Assembly: GCF_025847205.1 (NCBI RefSeq)
Contig: NZ_JAOYTH010000006.1
Location: forward strand, 62,001-126,000
Direction of reading: 5' to 3'
Length of the DNA: 64,000 nucleotides
Source: Pararhizobium sp. YC-54
GTDB taxonomy: Bacteria > Pseudomonadota > Alphaproteobacteria > Rhizobiales > Rhizobiaceae
Made by a program: the position numbers and the translations under genes. The notes under the pieces were generated by a model. It had not been told where the DNA came from. It made no database searches and worked only from the letters and a program-made list of their open reading frames with translations. Of the stretch, positions 38,277 to 47,569 are shown one piece after another. Position 1 is the stretch's first letter; each line of letters starts with the position of its first letter.

Positions 38277-38816
38277 ATGTCCGATCTGATCGTCGTTGGT
38301 TTTGACAGCACCGACGAAGCCGACAAAGTGCTTCTGAAGCTGAATACGCTGAAGAAGGAATACCTGATCGATCTCGAGGATGCTGTCGTCGTCGTGCGCG
38401 ACGAGAGCGGCAAGGTCCACCTGAAGCAAAGCATGAACCTGACGGCGATCGGCGCCACTTCGGGACTGCTCAGCGGTTCGCTGTGGGGCGGTCTGGTCGG
38501 CCTCTTGTTCCTCAATCCGCTGGCCGGCTTTGCCATCGGCGGCGCGCTCGGCGCCGGCACCGGAGCGCTTTCGGGCTCGCTTGCCGATTACGGAATCGAT
38601 GACGACTTCATCAAGTCGCTGGGTGACACCATTCCCAACAATTCCTCGGCGCTGTTCATCCTGGTGCGCAAGGTACAGCCGGAAAAGGTGCTCGCCGAGT
38701 TCTCCGGCCTGCGCGGCAAGGTGCTGAAGACCTCGCTGTCGCCGGATCAGGAAGCCAGGCTGCAGGCAGCGCTTTCCGGCACCCAGCCAGAATCGCCAAC
38801 GCCGGGCACCTTTTAA
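38277..38816 (+). CDS. DUF1269-type membrane protein
   Basis: The 179-aa protein has an N-terminal soluble alpha-beta part (VVGFDSTDEADKVLLKL, DAVVVVRDESGKVHLKQ) and a glycine-rich hydrophobic centre (SGSLWGGLVGLLFLNPLAGFA split as two short helices), as in DUF1269 proteins. Function unknown. AAGGAG precedes ATG 38277. It converges on msrB with six bases between stops. Confidence 0.8.
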   Translation: MSDLIVVGFDSTDEADKVLLKLNTLKKEYLIDLEDAVVVVRDESGKVHLKQSMNLTAIGATSGLLSGSLWGGLVGLLFLNPLAGFAIGGALGAGTGALSGSLADYGIDDDFIKSLGDTIPNNSSALFILVRKVQPEKVLAEFSGLRGKVLKTSLSPDQEARLQAALSGTQPESPTPGTF

Positions 38817-38822
38817 GGACGA

Positions 38823-39314
38823 TCAGGCAGCCGACGCAGGCGAAAACGTCATCGCCATTCCGTTGATGCAATGACGCATGCCGGTCGGCTGCGGACCGTC
38901 GTCGAAAATATGGCCGAGATGCCCGCCGCAACGGCTGCAGTGACATTCGGTACGGGTAATGAACAGCGACGTGTCTTCACGCGTGCCCACAGCCTTCGGC
39001 AGCGCCTCCCAGAAGCTCGGCCAGCCCGTGCCGCTATCATATTTCGCCTCTGACGAATAGACCGGCAGATCGCAGCCGGCGCAGTGGAAGATGCCCTTGC
39101 GCTTTTCGGTGTTGAGGGCGCTGGTGAATGGCCGTTCCGTGTCCTCGTGGCGCAGGATCCTGTACTGCTCGTCGGTAAGGATGGCCTTCCATTCCGCATC
39201 GGTTTTCGTCACTTCGAAAGTCTCGGCGGCGATGGCCTCAGGCCTAAACCCGCGAAACGCCGCAGCAGCGGCAATGGCAACTCCGGAAAGAAGAAAAAAG
39301 CGTCGGCTTGTCAT
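38823..39314 (-). CDS. msrB: Tat-exported methionine-R-sulfoxide reductase
   Basis: MsrB repairs R-methionine sulfoxide in oxidised proteins. The 163-aa protein begins with a twin-arginine signal, SRRFFLLSG, then a hydrophobic stretch, implying folded export to the periplasm. The MsrB domain shows both zinc CxxC pairs (FHCAGC, CHCSRCGG), GTGWPSFW and the catalytic Cys in GMRHCINGMAM. ATG 39314 follows GGGAG. An MsrA partner is not in the window. Confidence 0.92.
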   Translation of the reverse strand: MTSRRFFLLSGVAIAAAAAFRGFRPEAIAAETFEVTKTDAEWKAILTDEQYRILRHEDTERPFTSALNTEKRKGIFHCAGCDLPVYSSEAKYDSGTGWPSFWEALPKAVGTREDTSLFITRTECHCSRCGGHLGHIFDDGPQPTGMRHCINGMAMTFSPASAA

Positions 39315-39429
39315 GGTGTTCTCCCGTCTGCCGAATGGCGTCGGCATTTCCCAGTCAAGCTAGTGCGGCGTTTGCCTTGCGGCAAAACAAATGCCGATCA
39401 ATCCCGCGTGAGCAACAGCTCGAATATAA

Positions 39430-39467
39430 TATAAAAGGCCACCGGTGAGTGAAAGACCGGTGGCCTT
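39430..39467 (-). terminator. Terminator after the FAS1-domain gene
   Basis: AAGGCCACCGGT and ACCGGTGGCCTT pair in a 12-bp stem with a 9-base loop. TTTTATAT follows on the minus strand. Confidence 0.85.
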
Positions 39468-39549
39468 GAGGCCGGAGGGGTCCCCGGCCCGGGGCCGAAA
39501 ATGCGTTGACGATGCATCCGGCCCCCAAGCCACAAGGGCGTGGATCAGA

Positions 39550-40107
39550 TCAAGACTTCGGCAGCAGGACCTTGTCGATCACATGGATGACGCCGTTCGA
39601 CTGCTTGACGTCGGCAATAGTGACTGTTGCGACGCCGCCGGTTTCATCGGTCAGGGTGATCTTGCCGCCGTCGGCTTTTGCCTTGAGCACGCAACCGCCA
39701 ACCGTCTTGACGTCGTGGGCACCGCCATCGTCTGCCACCATCTTGGAGATGGCATCGGACAGTGCATTGGCCGTTACGACATGGCAGGTCAGCACCTTGG
39801 TCAGCATCTCCTTGCTTTCAGGCTTCAGCAGCGTATCGACAGTGCCGGCCGGCAAGGCTGCGAATGCTTCGTTGGTCGGGGCAAAGACTGTGAACGGTCC
39901 GGCCCCCTGAAGCGTTTCGACGAGACCGGCAGCCTTGACGGCGGCGACCAGCGTCGTGTGATCCTTGGAATTGACGGCGTTCTCGACGATATTCTTGTTG
40001 TCATACATCGGCGCGCCACCGACCATCGGATTTTCAGCGTGAGCGGCGAAGGTGCCTGCAGTCAGTATCGAAGCAACGGTGACTGTGCGCAGCATGGACG
40101 TGAACAT
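39550..40107 (-). CDS. Exported fasciclin (FAS1)-domain protein
   Basis: A Sec signal (residues 1-24, ending AAHA) precedes one FAS1 domain: TTLVAAVKAAGLVETL, the H1 motif FTVFAPTNEAFAALP, and the H2 end NGVIHVIDKVLLP. FAS1 domains mediate adhesion or bind lipids and sugars at cell surfaces. The 185-aa protein is flanked by its own terminator and lies just downstream of a SigK/RskA pair, which likely controls it. AGGAAGGA precedes ATG 40107. Confidence 0.9.
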   Translation of the reverse strand: MFTSMLRTVTVASILTAGTFAAHAENPMVGGAPMYDNKNIVENAVNSKDHTTLVAAVKAAGLVETLQGAGPFTVFAPTNEAFAALPAGTVDTLLKPESKEMLTKVLTCHVVTANALSDAISKMVADDGGAHDVKTVGGCVLKAKADGGKITLTDETGGVATVTIADVKQSNGVIHVIDKVLLPKS

Positions 40108-40290
40108 TTCTATTCCTTCCTGTTGATCTCGCGGACCCGCGAAGGCGGGCCTCTCCCAATTTTCTGGAATTCATGTTCTCTGCGCAGAGGACAAAGCAAG
40201 GAACGGCAGGGGCAGAGAAAGAGTTTCAGGAAAAATACGAATTCTCCAAATATTTGATTTTTATGATTTTATGACAATCCATCGATCGAT

Positions 40291-40325
40291 AAAAAAATGC
40301 TGCGCTCTTTCGTGCGCAGCATTTT
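40291..40325 (-). terminator. Terminator of the sigma/anti-sigma operon
   Basis: AAAATGCTGCGC and GCGCAGCATTTT form a 12-bp stem followed by a T run on the minus strand. It separates the operon from the FAS1 gene, which must therefore have its own promoter within 40108-40290. No gene lies in that gap. Confidence 0.9.
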
Positions 40326-40360
40326 GTAAGTAAAGGCTAACGTTTTCGGCGATCGATTGC

Positions 40361-41083
40361 CTAAGGCTGGCGTGTCTTTCCGGCCGCGACCACAGGACCG
40401 GTCACCGTTCCCGTCGGCGATCCTCCAAACGGCTCGACACTGACAGCAAGCGTCACGCCTGCACCGAACTTCGAACGCAGTTCCAGCGGAATGATGATTT
40501 CGCCCTCGCCCGTCTGCGGCAGGATGCCGAGAGACTTGGCGGGGTTATCCCCCTCGATCAGCCACAGCTCCAGCGATTTGGCCTCGGCCTGCCTTGCAGC
40601 AACGGGCGTGATTTTCAGCGCGCCGTTGCCGGCATCGTATTGCGCAAGCAGGTTGATCGTCGCGCTGGCATCGCCGGTCAGTTCGGCCACCAGCGGCTTC
40701 GCCTGGTTGGTCGGCGTCAGCATGCCGGAGGAGAAGGTCACAACGGTCACAAGCCCCGCAACCGATGCCAATGTCAGCACGCGCCAGAGCGCCAGCGAGT
40801 TCCAGAACCCGTCCCTGGCGACGGCCGGTCTCGCCTGCTCGGCAAACAGCCGGCGCTCGATGGAGACCAGCGCCTGCGGTGGTGGCGCAATCGGCTCATA
40901 GGCATCGTCGAAGGAGGAAAGATTGTTCTGCCAGTGATTGACCATAGCGGCGAAGGCGCCGTCGAGCACCATGCGCGCCTCGACCTTCCGGCGGTCGTCG
41001 GCGGATAGGACACCCAGCACATACTCGCCCGCGATCACCTGGTCGCGGCGGGAATCTCCGCTTTCGGGGTTCTGTGTGGTCAT
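40361..41083 (-). CDS. Anti-sigma factor, RskA-like
   Basis: The 240-aa protein has a short N-terminal cytoplasmic part (AGEYVLGVLSADDRRKVEARM), one membrane helix (VLTLASVAGLVTVVTFSS, about residues 101-118) and a periplasmic RskA-type domain with LELWLIEGDNPAKSLG and the C-terminal GVTLAVSVEPFGGSPTG. Such proteins hold an ECF sigma factor at the membrane until proteolysed. It overlaps the sigma gene by four bases (ATGA). Confidence 0.88.
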   Translation of the reverse strand: MTTQNPESGDSRRDQVIAGEYVLGVLSADDRRKVEARMVLDGAFAAMVNHWQNNLSSFDDAYEPIAPPPQALVSIERRLFAEQARPAVARDGFWNSLALWRVLTLASVAGLVTVVTFSSGMLTPTNQAKPLVAELTGDASATINLLAQYDAGNGALKITPVAARQAEAKSLELWLIEGDNPAKSLGILPQTGEGEIIIPLELRSKFGAGVTLAVSVEPFGGSPTGTVTGPVVAAGKTRQP

Positions 41084-41619
41084 CGCTCCATGCACTCTCT
41101 GAGTTTCAACAAACTGCGGCGCAGCCATGTTCGCATCGTATTCAGTGGAACGCCGAAAACCTCGGCCAGTTCCTCGTAGCTCAACCCCTCGACATAGGCC
41201 TTGCGCACGGCATCGGCGCGGTCTGCCTCGAGTTCGTTCATGCAATTGTCGATCCGGCGGCCCTCCGCCGCATTGATGGCGGTTTTTTCCGGGTCCGGCG
41301 CAGAATCTGCCAGATCATAAGCCTCGTCAATCGTGTTTGCCACCGGCTTTCGCGCCCGCAGATGATCGATCGCATGATTGCGCGCAATCACCAAAAGCCA
41401 TGACATCGGATGGGGGCCGCCGCTTACATACCGGTCCGCCCGCTGCCAGATCTTGATGTAGATTTCCTGCAGGGCTTCTTCCGCTTCCGCCCGGTCTTTC
41501 AGGATACGGACGCAAATGGCAAAAAGTTTCGGGCTGGTCTGGCTGTAGAGAGCGGAGAAGGCGGCGCGATCCTTCAGCGAAACCCTGCCGATCAGCGTGG
41601 AAATGTCGTCTATGGCCAT
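41080..41619 (-). CDS. ECF RNA polymerase sigma factor, SigK-like
   Basis: The 179-aa protein has sigma region 2 (SPKLFAICVRILKDRAEAEEA, with IYIKIWQRADRY) and region 4 (GLSYEELAEVFGVPLNTM). It lacks regions 1 and 3, as ECF factors do. With RskA downstream it matches SigK-type pairs. I start at ATG 41619; GGAAAG lies only four bases before it, and an upstream TTG at 41652 is an alternative. Confidence 0.88.
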   Translation of the reverse strand: MAIDDISTLIGRVSLKDRAAFSALYSQTSPKLFAICVRILKDRAEAEEALQEIYIKIWQRADRYVSGGPHPMSWLLVIARNHAIDHLRARKPVANTIDEAYDLADSAPDPEKTAINAAEGRRIDNCMNELEADRADAVRKAYVEGLSYEELAEVFGVPLNTMRTWLRRSLLKLRECMER

Positions 41620-41805
41620 CGATCTTTCCGGTCCCCAGCCCGTCAGCGGCAAACATAGGGCAAACTCCGGGGATAAAAAGGGACACGCGTCAGATAAAAC
41701 CGGCGGCGGCCTGCGATGTCACACCGGCTTTATCTTTACCACGGATCATTCCCTCCACCGGGAACTTGCGCTAAACAGCACCCGGCTATTTTCAGAGGTG
41801 TTTCC

Positions 41806-42693
41806 ATGTCCGCATCCGAAAGCGAAATCCAGGCAAATCTTCTCGCCAAGGCGCTGCCCTATATGCAGCGCTACGAGAACAAGACGATCGTCGTCAAATA
41901 TGGCGGCCACGCCATGGGCAATGCCGAGCTTGGCAAGGCCTTTGCCGCGGATATCGCGCTTTTGAAGCAGTCCGGAGTCAATCCGATCGTCGTCCATGGC
42001 GGCGGCCCGCAGATTGGCGCGATGCTGACCAAGATGGGCATCGAATCAAAATTCGAAGGCGGCCTGCGCGTCACCGACCAGAAGACGGTCGAGATCGTCG
42101 AAATGGTGCTGGCCGGTTCGATCAACAAGGAAATCGTCGCGCTGATCAACCAGACCGGAGAATGGGCGATCGGGCTCTGCGGCAAGGACGGCAACATGGT
42201 GTTTGCCGAAAAGGCCAAGAAGACCATCAAGGACCCCGACAGCAACATCGAGCGTGTTCTCGACCTCGGTTTCGTCGGCGAGATCGTCGAGGTCGACCGC
42301 ACGCTGCTCGACCTGCTTGCGCGCTCCGAAATGATCCCGGTCATCGCCCCGGTTGCCCCCGGCCGCGACGGCGCGACCTACAACATCAATGCCGATACCT
42401 TCGCCGGCGCCATTGCCGGTGCGCTGAACGCCACCCGCCTGCTCTTCCTCACCGACGTTCCCGGCGTCCTCGACAAGAAGGGCGAACTGATCAAGGAACT
42501 CTCCGTCGCGGAAGCCTATGCGCTGATCAAGGACGGCACGATTTCCGGCGGCATGATCCCGAAGGTCGAGACCTGCATCGAGGCGCTTGCCCGTGGCGTC
42601 GAAGGCGTCGTCATCCTCAACGGCAAGACGGCACATTCGGTGCTGCTGGAAATCTTCACGGAGCATGGTGCAGGAACGCTGATTGTTCCGTAA
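41806..42693 (+). CDS. argB: Acetylglutamate kinase
   Basis: ArgB phosphorylates N-acetylglutamate in arginine synthesis. The 295-aa protein has the amino-acid-kinase motifs [23 protein letters not shown], and [10 protein letters not shown]. Many rhizobial-type ArgB proteins are feedback-inhibited by arginine; the N-terminal helix ([14 protein letters not shown]) that supports this is present. AGAGGTG precedes ATG 41806. Confidence 0.96.
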   Translation: MSASESEIQANLLAKALPYMQRYENKTIVVKYGGHAMGNAELGKAFAADIALLKQSGVNPIVVHGGGPQIGAMLTKMGIESKFEGGLRVTDQKTVEIVEMVLAGSINKEIVALINQTGEWAIGLCGKDGNMVFAEKAKKTIKDPDSNIERVLDLGFVGEIVEVDRTLLDLLARSEMIPVIAPVAPGRDGATYNINADTFAGAIAGALNATRLLFLTDVPGVLDKKGELIKELSVAEAYALIKDGTISGGMIPKVETCIEALARGVEGVVILNGKTAHSVLLEIFTEHGAGTLIVP

Positions 42694-42758
42694 ACGGTAA
42701 CAAGCGGCGGTATTTGGTTTGGATCAGAGCGGCAGGCGCGGTCGAAATGATCCCGCTG

Positions 42759-42896
42759 CCATCGGGCTTGACCCGATGGATGTCGCAGGAATCCAGCCCC
42801 GCGACGTCCGTCGCGTGAGAGAAGTCTTTTCAGCGGCGCAGACGCGCCGCTGCTGGATCCCGCGCCACAAATCCTCGGGTTAAACCCGAGGAGAGG
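42759..42896. repeat. Cluster of short palindromic repeats
   Basis: Three hairpins lie in the 256-bp gap after argB: CCATCGGG/CCCGATGG (42759-42779), AGCGGCGC/GCGCCGCT (42832-42851) and CCTCGGG/CCCGAGG (42873-42891). They resemble the CCTCGGG/CCCGAGG units at 56404-56497. No gene is visible in this gap. Confidence 0.75.
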
Positions 42897-42949
42897 ATGA
42901 TGGGAGGGTGAGTTTCGCCGCTCCCAAAACCTATGTAGCTGGCCCCACA

Positions 42950-43720
42950 TCAGCGTCCTTGATAAACCCCGCTCGCCTCACCCTTCAGCCACTCGATCAT
43001 CGCCCGGTACGGCCCCGGCCCGTAGCTGACGCGCGCAACGCCAAGCCCGGCCAGCGTCTTCACATCAGCCATGCCCGGCCGCATCATGACATTGACCGGC
43101 AACGAAACCGCCTCGCAGACCCGGCCGATCAGATCCGGGTTCGCCAATCCCGGCACGAAGAAGCCGCTGGCACCAGCCTCGCCATACGCTGCCGCCCGCT
43201 CGATCGCCTCATCCACCAGCGGCGCGTGCCGCACGGGATCGGAGAGCTTCAGGAACAGATCGGTACGGGCATTGATGAAGAACGGAATGCCCTTTTCATC
43301 GGCCATCGCCCGGATCGCCTTGATCCGCGCCGCTTGCGCCTCGATCGTATGCAGTCCGCTGCCGCCGACCACCTGATCCTCGAAATTGATGCCGACCGCG
43401 CCAGCATCGATCACCCGGCCGGCGTTGAGCGCTGCATCTTCCGCGCCGTCGGCATAGCCGCCTTCGAAATCGATCGTCACCGGCAAGTCGGTCGCGGTCA
43501 CGATGCTGCGGGCAATGTCGACGAGTTGCAAAAGCGGGATTTCCTGTCCGTCGCCATAGCCATTGGCGGCGGCCACCGACCAGCTTCCGGTCGCCAGCGC
43601 CTTGGCCCCTGCCCCGGCAACGGCCTTGGCACTGCCGGCGTCCCAGATGTTATAGAGCACCACCGGATCGCCCTTGCGATGCAGGTCGGTAAACGCCTTT
43701 GCCTTGTCCGTCTGGTTCAT
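42950..43720 (-). CDS. Isocitrate lyase/PEP mutase superfamily protein
   Basis: The 256-aa protein has the superfamily barrel: LYNIWDAGSAKAVAGAG, VTIDFEGGYA, GINFEDQVVGG, and PFFINARTDLF. It lacks the KKCGH-type loop of isocitrate lyase and resembles the PEP mutase-like group that cleaves or rearranges C-C and C-P bonds in 2-oxo acids. Substrate unknown. GGAGGAAAG precedes ATG 43720. Confidence 0.82.
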   Translation of the reverse strand: MNQTDKAKAFTDLHRKGDPVVLYNIWDAGSAKAVAGAGAKALATGSWSVAAANGYGDGQEIPLLQLVDIARSIVTATDLPVTIDFEGGYADGAEDAALNAGRVIDAGAVGINFEDQVVGGSGLHTIEAQAARIKAIRAMADEKGIPFFINARTDLFLKLSDPVRHAPLVDEAIERAAAYGEAGASGFFVPGLANPDLIGRVCEAVSLPVNVMMRPGMADVKTLAGLGVARVSYGPGPYRAMIEWLKGEASGVYQGR

Positions 43721-43841
43721 CGTCTTTCCTCCGAAAACAATTCCAGTAGACTTCATGCCTCAACGCCACTGCCGGCGCCAGATACGGCCGTCCGATTTCG
43801 CGGATCTGTTGGGGTTCGTGCCTCGCACCATAAATGAGGCT

Positions 43842-44756
43842 CTACATCACCAGCAGCATCACCACGCCAAGCACGATCAGCAGGCAGCCGATCACCTCCA
43901 GCCTGTTGATCCATTCGCGGAAGATGAACACGGCCGACGCGAAGGTGAACAGCATTTCCACCTGCGCCACCACCTTGACGATCGCCGCCTGCTGCAGCGT
44001 CATCGCCATGAACCAGCCGAACGAGGCCGACGCGCCGGCAAACCCGACCAGCAGGCCCGGCCGCCAGGCGGCGATCACGCGCTTCAATTCCGCCGGCTCG
44101 CGGATCAGGATCCAGGCAAGCATCGTCACGGTCTGCAACAGGATGACGAAGCCAAGCGTGAAACTCGCCTGCATGACGAAATCCGGCTCGGGCAGGCTCG
44201 GCGCCAGTGCCAGCGACGCGGACCGGTAAGACACCGCCGACAGGCCGAAGAACGTGCCGGACAGCAGCCCTATTCCCGCCGTTCGGGTGAAAACCGATGT
44301 CACCAGCGATCTGACGCTGAGCGGCGTGCGCGCCACCGAGATGATCATCACCCCGACGACGGAAATGGCGATAGCGACCAGCGTTCCCCTGCTTGCCGCC
44401 TCGCCAAGAAAGATCAGCCCGAACAATGCCGCCTGCGCCGGCTCGGTGCGCGAATAGGCCGTTCCGACGGCGAAGTTGCGGAAGGAAAACAGGTGCACGA
44501 GAAGGAAGGTCGCAGCGATCTGCGACAGCCCGCCGACCACCGCCCAGAGAAAGAAATGTCCATCTGGAACCGGCAGCGGCCGGTCGAAACCGCGCCAGAG
44601 AATGGTGAGATAAAACAACGCGAACGGCACGCCATAACCGAAGCGCACGAAGGTCGCTCCGGTCGTGCCCATGACGCCCTTCAGGTGTTTTTGCATGGCG
44701 GAGCGGATGTTCTGCAGGAAGGCAGCCGCGATGGTAATGACGATCCAGGTTTGCAT
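43842..44756 (-). CDS. EamA/DMT-family transporter
   Basis: The 304-aa protein has about ten membrane helices in two EamA halves (ALFGLIFLGEAASRG and AVFIFREWINRLEVIG mark the half ends). It is probably a metabolite or drug exporter; the substrate is unknown. It is only distantly related to the EamA protein at 36519-37436. Confidence 0.85.
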   Translation of the reverse strand: MQTWIVITIAAAFLQNIRSAMQKHLKGVMGTTGATFVRFGYGVPFALFYLTILWRGFDRPLPVPDGHFFLWAVVGGLSQIAATFLLVHLFSFRNFAVGTAYSRTEPAQAALFGLIFLGEAASRGTLVAIAISVVGVMIISVARTPLSVRSLVTSVFTRTAGIGLLSGTFFGLSAVSYRSASLALAPSLPEPDFVMQASFTLGFVILLQTVTMLAWILIREPAELKRVIAAWRPGLLVGFAGASASFGWFMAMTLQQAAIVKVVAQVEMLFTFASAVFIFREWINRLEVIGCLLIVLGVVMLLVM

Positions 44757-44815
44757 GATTGCGGGCTAGCATGCGGGCCCAGCCATTGCCAGTCTGGCGG
44801 CTCGCGAAAGACGTT

Positions 44816-45607
44816 TCAGACCGGCTTTTCCTGAGCCTCCGGCGGCGGCGCAGTCAGGCGGAATGTCAGCCGCGGCACCTCTTCCTCGGTCTTCTTCACA
44901 CGTTGATCGTAATCAGGCGAAACGGTGCCCAGCACGCGATCCCAGAAGGAGAAATAGTTGCCGTAATTATAGCGGAATCCCGAATGGTGCTGGTCATGGA
45001 ACGTCGTGCACAGCATCGGGGACGGGTAGCGCGCTGTCGAGGAGGCAAAATATTCGAATCCGCAATGACCGAACATGCCGTTGAAGTGCTCGAACACTCT
45101 TTGTCCGATGAGGATGGCGGGCGGAAACGGCACCACGAAGACGATGACTGCCGAAAAACCCTGTAGCAGAAAATTGTCCAGAACATCTTCCGAATAGGTG
45201 CTCCAGATCGTCGGTGCGACCGTTTTATGATGAAGTGCGTGGAGCGGGTAAAGCCACTTCGTATGCAGCAGCCGATGCATGAAATAGAACCAGGTGTCGT
45301 AAAGGAACATGCACAGGATAAAGAGCGGCACGGCCGCCCACCAGTTGAAGGCCCAGGGCGCAAGCGCCCAGCCCTTTTGCTGGGCATAGAGACCGATCGT
45401 CACCGGCAGACAGGCGCTGAACATCGACGCCAGGCTCTGGCGGATTTCCGCCTTGCGGCGTTTGCCGGAGCCGCGTCCCTTCTGGATTTTCCGCTCCGGA
45501 TTGCGGTCGTTGACCCAGGTCAGGCCGCAGCCGAAGGCGAAATAGGTAACGACCGTCGTGGCGTAGAATCCGAATAGAAATGAAAGGTAGAAGAATTCAT
45601 CCGACAT
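44816..45607 (-). CDS. Fatty acid hydroxylase/sterol desaturase superfamily protein
   Basis: The 263-aa membrane protein has the di-iron histidine motifs HRLLHTKWLYPLHALHHK and FHDQHHSGFRYNYG, plus four or so hydrophobic segments. The family hydroxylates or desaturates lipids, carotenoids and sterols using oxygen. The substrate here is not predictable; an ornithine-lipid or fatty-acyl target would fit a rhizobium but is inference. It has the same orientation as the DMT gene, 59 bp apart. Confidence 0.88.
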   Translation of the reverse strand: MSDEFFYLSFLFGFYATTVVTYFAFGCGLTWVNDRNPERKIQKGRGSGKRRKAEIRQSLASMFSACLPVTIGLYAQQKGWALAPWAFNWWAAVPLFILCMFLYDTWFYFMHRLLHTKWLYPLHALHHKTVAPTIWSTYSEDVLDNFLLQGFSAVIVFVVPFPPAILIGQRVFEHFNGMFGHCGFEYFASSTARYPSPMLCTTFHDQHHSGFRYNYGNYFSFWDRVLGTVSPDYDQRVKKTEEEVPRLTFRLTAPPPEAQEKPV

Positions 45608-45767
45608 CGGCTAGCAGCTCCCGAGCCAAAACCGTCGCCGACGAACGTGCCACATCCTTTTGGCAAGTCAAAGTGGAAATGCCCGCAGGTCCATTAAGCC
45701 CGTTTCCTCGCCGCTATTGCCATGCCATAAGGCCCATGGCCGACAGGCTTTGATCCGGGAGACTCCG

Positions 45768-46493
45768 ATGCCCGACCTGCATTATGAAGAGCCATCGCTG
45801 GCGGAACTCTACGATCTCGACAGTGGCTGGTCGATCGACCGGGATTTCTATCTGGCGCTGGCCGGCGATGAGCCCAGACATGTTCTCGATCTCGGCTGCG
45901 GCACCGGGCTGCTCTGTGATGCCTATGCCGCCTTAGGCCACGCGGTCACCGGCGTCGACCCCGCCAAAGCCATGCTCGATATCGCCCGGCAAAAGCCCAA
46001 CGGCGCATGGATCGAATGGGTGCAATCTTCAGCGCAGGATTTCCGTTCGCCCAAACGATTCGACCTGATCATCATGACCGGCCACGCCTTCCAGGTCTTT
46101 CTCGAAGACGATGATATCCTTGCGGCCCTGGCAACGATGCGCCAGCATCTTGCGCCGGGCGGCGTGATCGCGTTTGAAAGCCGCAACCCCGCCATCGACT
46201 GGCCGGCCCGCTGGAACCGGGATGCCGATCTTGAAGCCGATGGACAAACCATCCGCCAGTCGCGCCGGGTCTCACATATGGCCAACCGCCGCATAGCCTT
46301 CGATACCCGTTATGCGATGGCCGGCCGCACACTCGTCTCCTCCAGTGAGCTACTCTTCCTGCCGCGGGCGGAGATCGAAGACCGCCTGACGGCTTCCGAC
46401 TTGCGGGCCGAAGCCGTTTACGGCGGCTGGCTGTTGGAGCCGTTCGACGAAGCCTCCTCCGAGGAAATCGTCTTCATCGTCAGGGCGGCCTGA
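45768..46493 (+). CDS. SAM-dependent class I methyltransferase
   Basis: The 241-aa protein has motif I VLDLGCGTGLLCDAYA, an acidic residue at GVDPAKAMLD and motif post-I FDLIIMTGHAFQVF, the usual SAM-binding Rossmann layout. The acceptor is unknown. GGGAG precedes ATG 45768. Confidence 0.88.
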   Translation: MPDLHYEEPSLAELYDLDSGWSIDRDFYLALAGDEPRHVLDLGCGTGLLCDAYAALGHAVTGVDPAKAMLDIARQKPNGAWIEWVQSSAQDFRSPKRFDLIIMTGHAFQVFLEDDDILAALATMRQHLAPGGVIAFESRNPAIDWPARWNRDADLEADGQTIRQSRRVSHMANRRIAFDTRYAMAGRTLVSSSELLFLPRAEIEDRLTASDLRAEAVYGGWLLEPFDEASSEEIVFIVRAA

Positions 46494-46548
46494 CCGGCGC
46501 GACATATTTCCCATTTGCGTCCGCCGCGACCCATGGCATAACGCGCCC

Positions 46549-47262
46549 ATGACACAGCTCGACCGCCTGCCGACCAAAGCCGATTTCGCCCATGTCACCG
46601 ACTGGGTGTTCGACCTCGACAACACGCTCTATCCGCATCACGTCAATCTGTTCTCGCAGATCGACCGCAACATGACGGCCTATGTTGCAGCCCTTTTGAC
46701 GCTGGACCCGGTTGCGGCCAAGGCGCTGCAGAAGGAATATTACCGCGATCACGGCACCACGCTGCAGGGCCTGATGATCCATCACGGCATCGATCCCAAC
46801 GATTTCCTGCAGAAGGCGCATGCGATCGACTATTCCGTCGTTCCGGCCGATCCGGCGCTTGGCGAGGCGATCAAGGCGCTGCCGGGCCGCAAGTTCATCT
46901 TCACCAATGGCAGCGTCAAGCACGCCGAGATGACGGCGCGGGCGCTTGGCATCCTCGATCATTTCGACGACATTTTCGATATCGTCGCCGCCGAATATGT
47001 GCCGAAGCCAGCCGGCGATACCTATCACAAGTTCATGAGCCTGCACCGGGTCGACACCAGACACGCCGCCATGTTCGAGGACCTGCCGCGCAATCTGGTC
47101 GTGCCGAAGATGCTTGGCATGAAGACCGTTCTGCTGGTGCCGCGCAATTTCGAATATGAGTTTGCCGAAGCCTGGGAAAAGACCGAGGATGGCGATGCCC
47201 AGGTCGATTACGTCACCGAAGACCTGACGGGTTTCCTCAGACGGCTTGTATCAGAAGGTTGA
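46549..47262 (+). CDS. HAD-family pyrimidine 5'-nucleotidase
   Basis: The 237-aa protein has the HAD motifs: nucleophile in FDLDNTLYP, motif II FIFTNGS, and motif III/IV KPAGDTYHKF with FEDLPRNL. This set matches pyrimidine 5'-nucleotidases (SDT1-like), which dephosphorylate UMP/CMP or related nucleotides. It sits about 3.4 kb before dapD. Confidence 0.88.
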   Translation: MTQLDRLPTKADFAHVTDWVFDLDNTLYPHHVNLFSQIDRNMTAYVAALLTLDPVAAKALQKEYYRDHGTTLQGLMIHHGIDPNDFLQKAHAIDYSVVPADPALGEAIKALPGRKFIFTNGSVKHAEMTARALGILDHFDDIFDIVAAEYVPKPAGDTYHKFMSLHRVDTRHAAMFEDLPRNLVVPKMLGMKTVLLVPRNFEYEFAEAWEKTEDGDAQVDYVTEDLTGFLRRLVSEG

Positions 47263-47320
47263 CGTTCCGGGTCGGAAACACAGTTTCGACCCGGAAAATC
47301 CCCTCTTCTATCGGCCATCT

Positions 47321-47553
47321 CCTCCTCAAGGGGCAGGGCTATCACATATGGATCGAAGGCAGCCACTGCAGTCTCCCTCTTCTCCCCAGCGGGGAGAAGT
47401 GCCGAGCGTATGCGAGGCGATGAGGGGGATGTTTCGGCAAACTCGGAGCGACCCATCCCCTCATCCGGCCCTGCGGGCCACCTTCTCCCCAGCGGGGAGA
47501 AGAGGGAGCGAGCCGCGCGTCCATATGCGTTAGCCCTCCCCCTTGTTGGGAGG
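47321..47553. repeat. Composite palindromic intergenic repeat (about 230 bp)
   Basis: Outer arms at 47321-47352 and 47520-47553 are imperfect inverted repeats (both carry CATATGGA and AGGGCTA). Inside are two copies of CTTCTCCCCAGCGGGGAGAAG at 47379-47399 and 47482-47502. It fills the 307-bp gap between two genes; no gene is in it. Confidence 0.8.
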
Positions 47554-47569
47554 AGTTGGGGAGAGGTCT

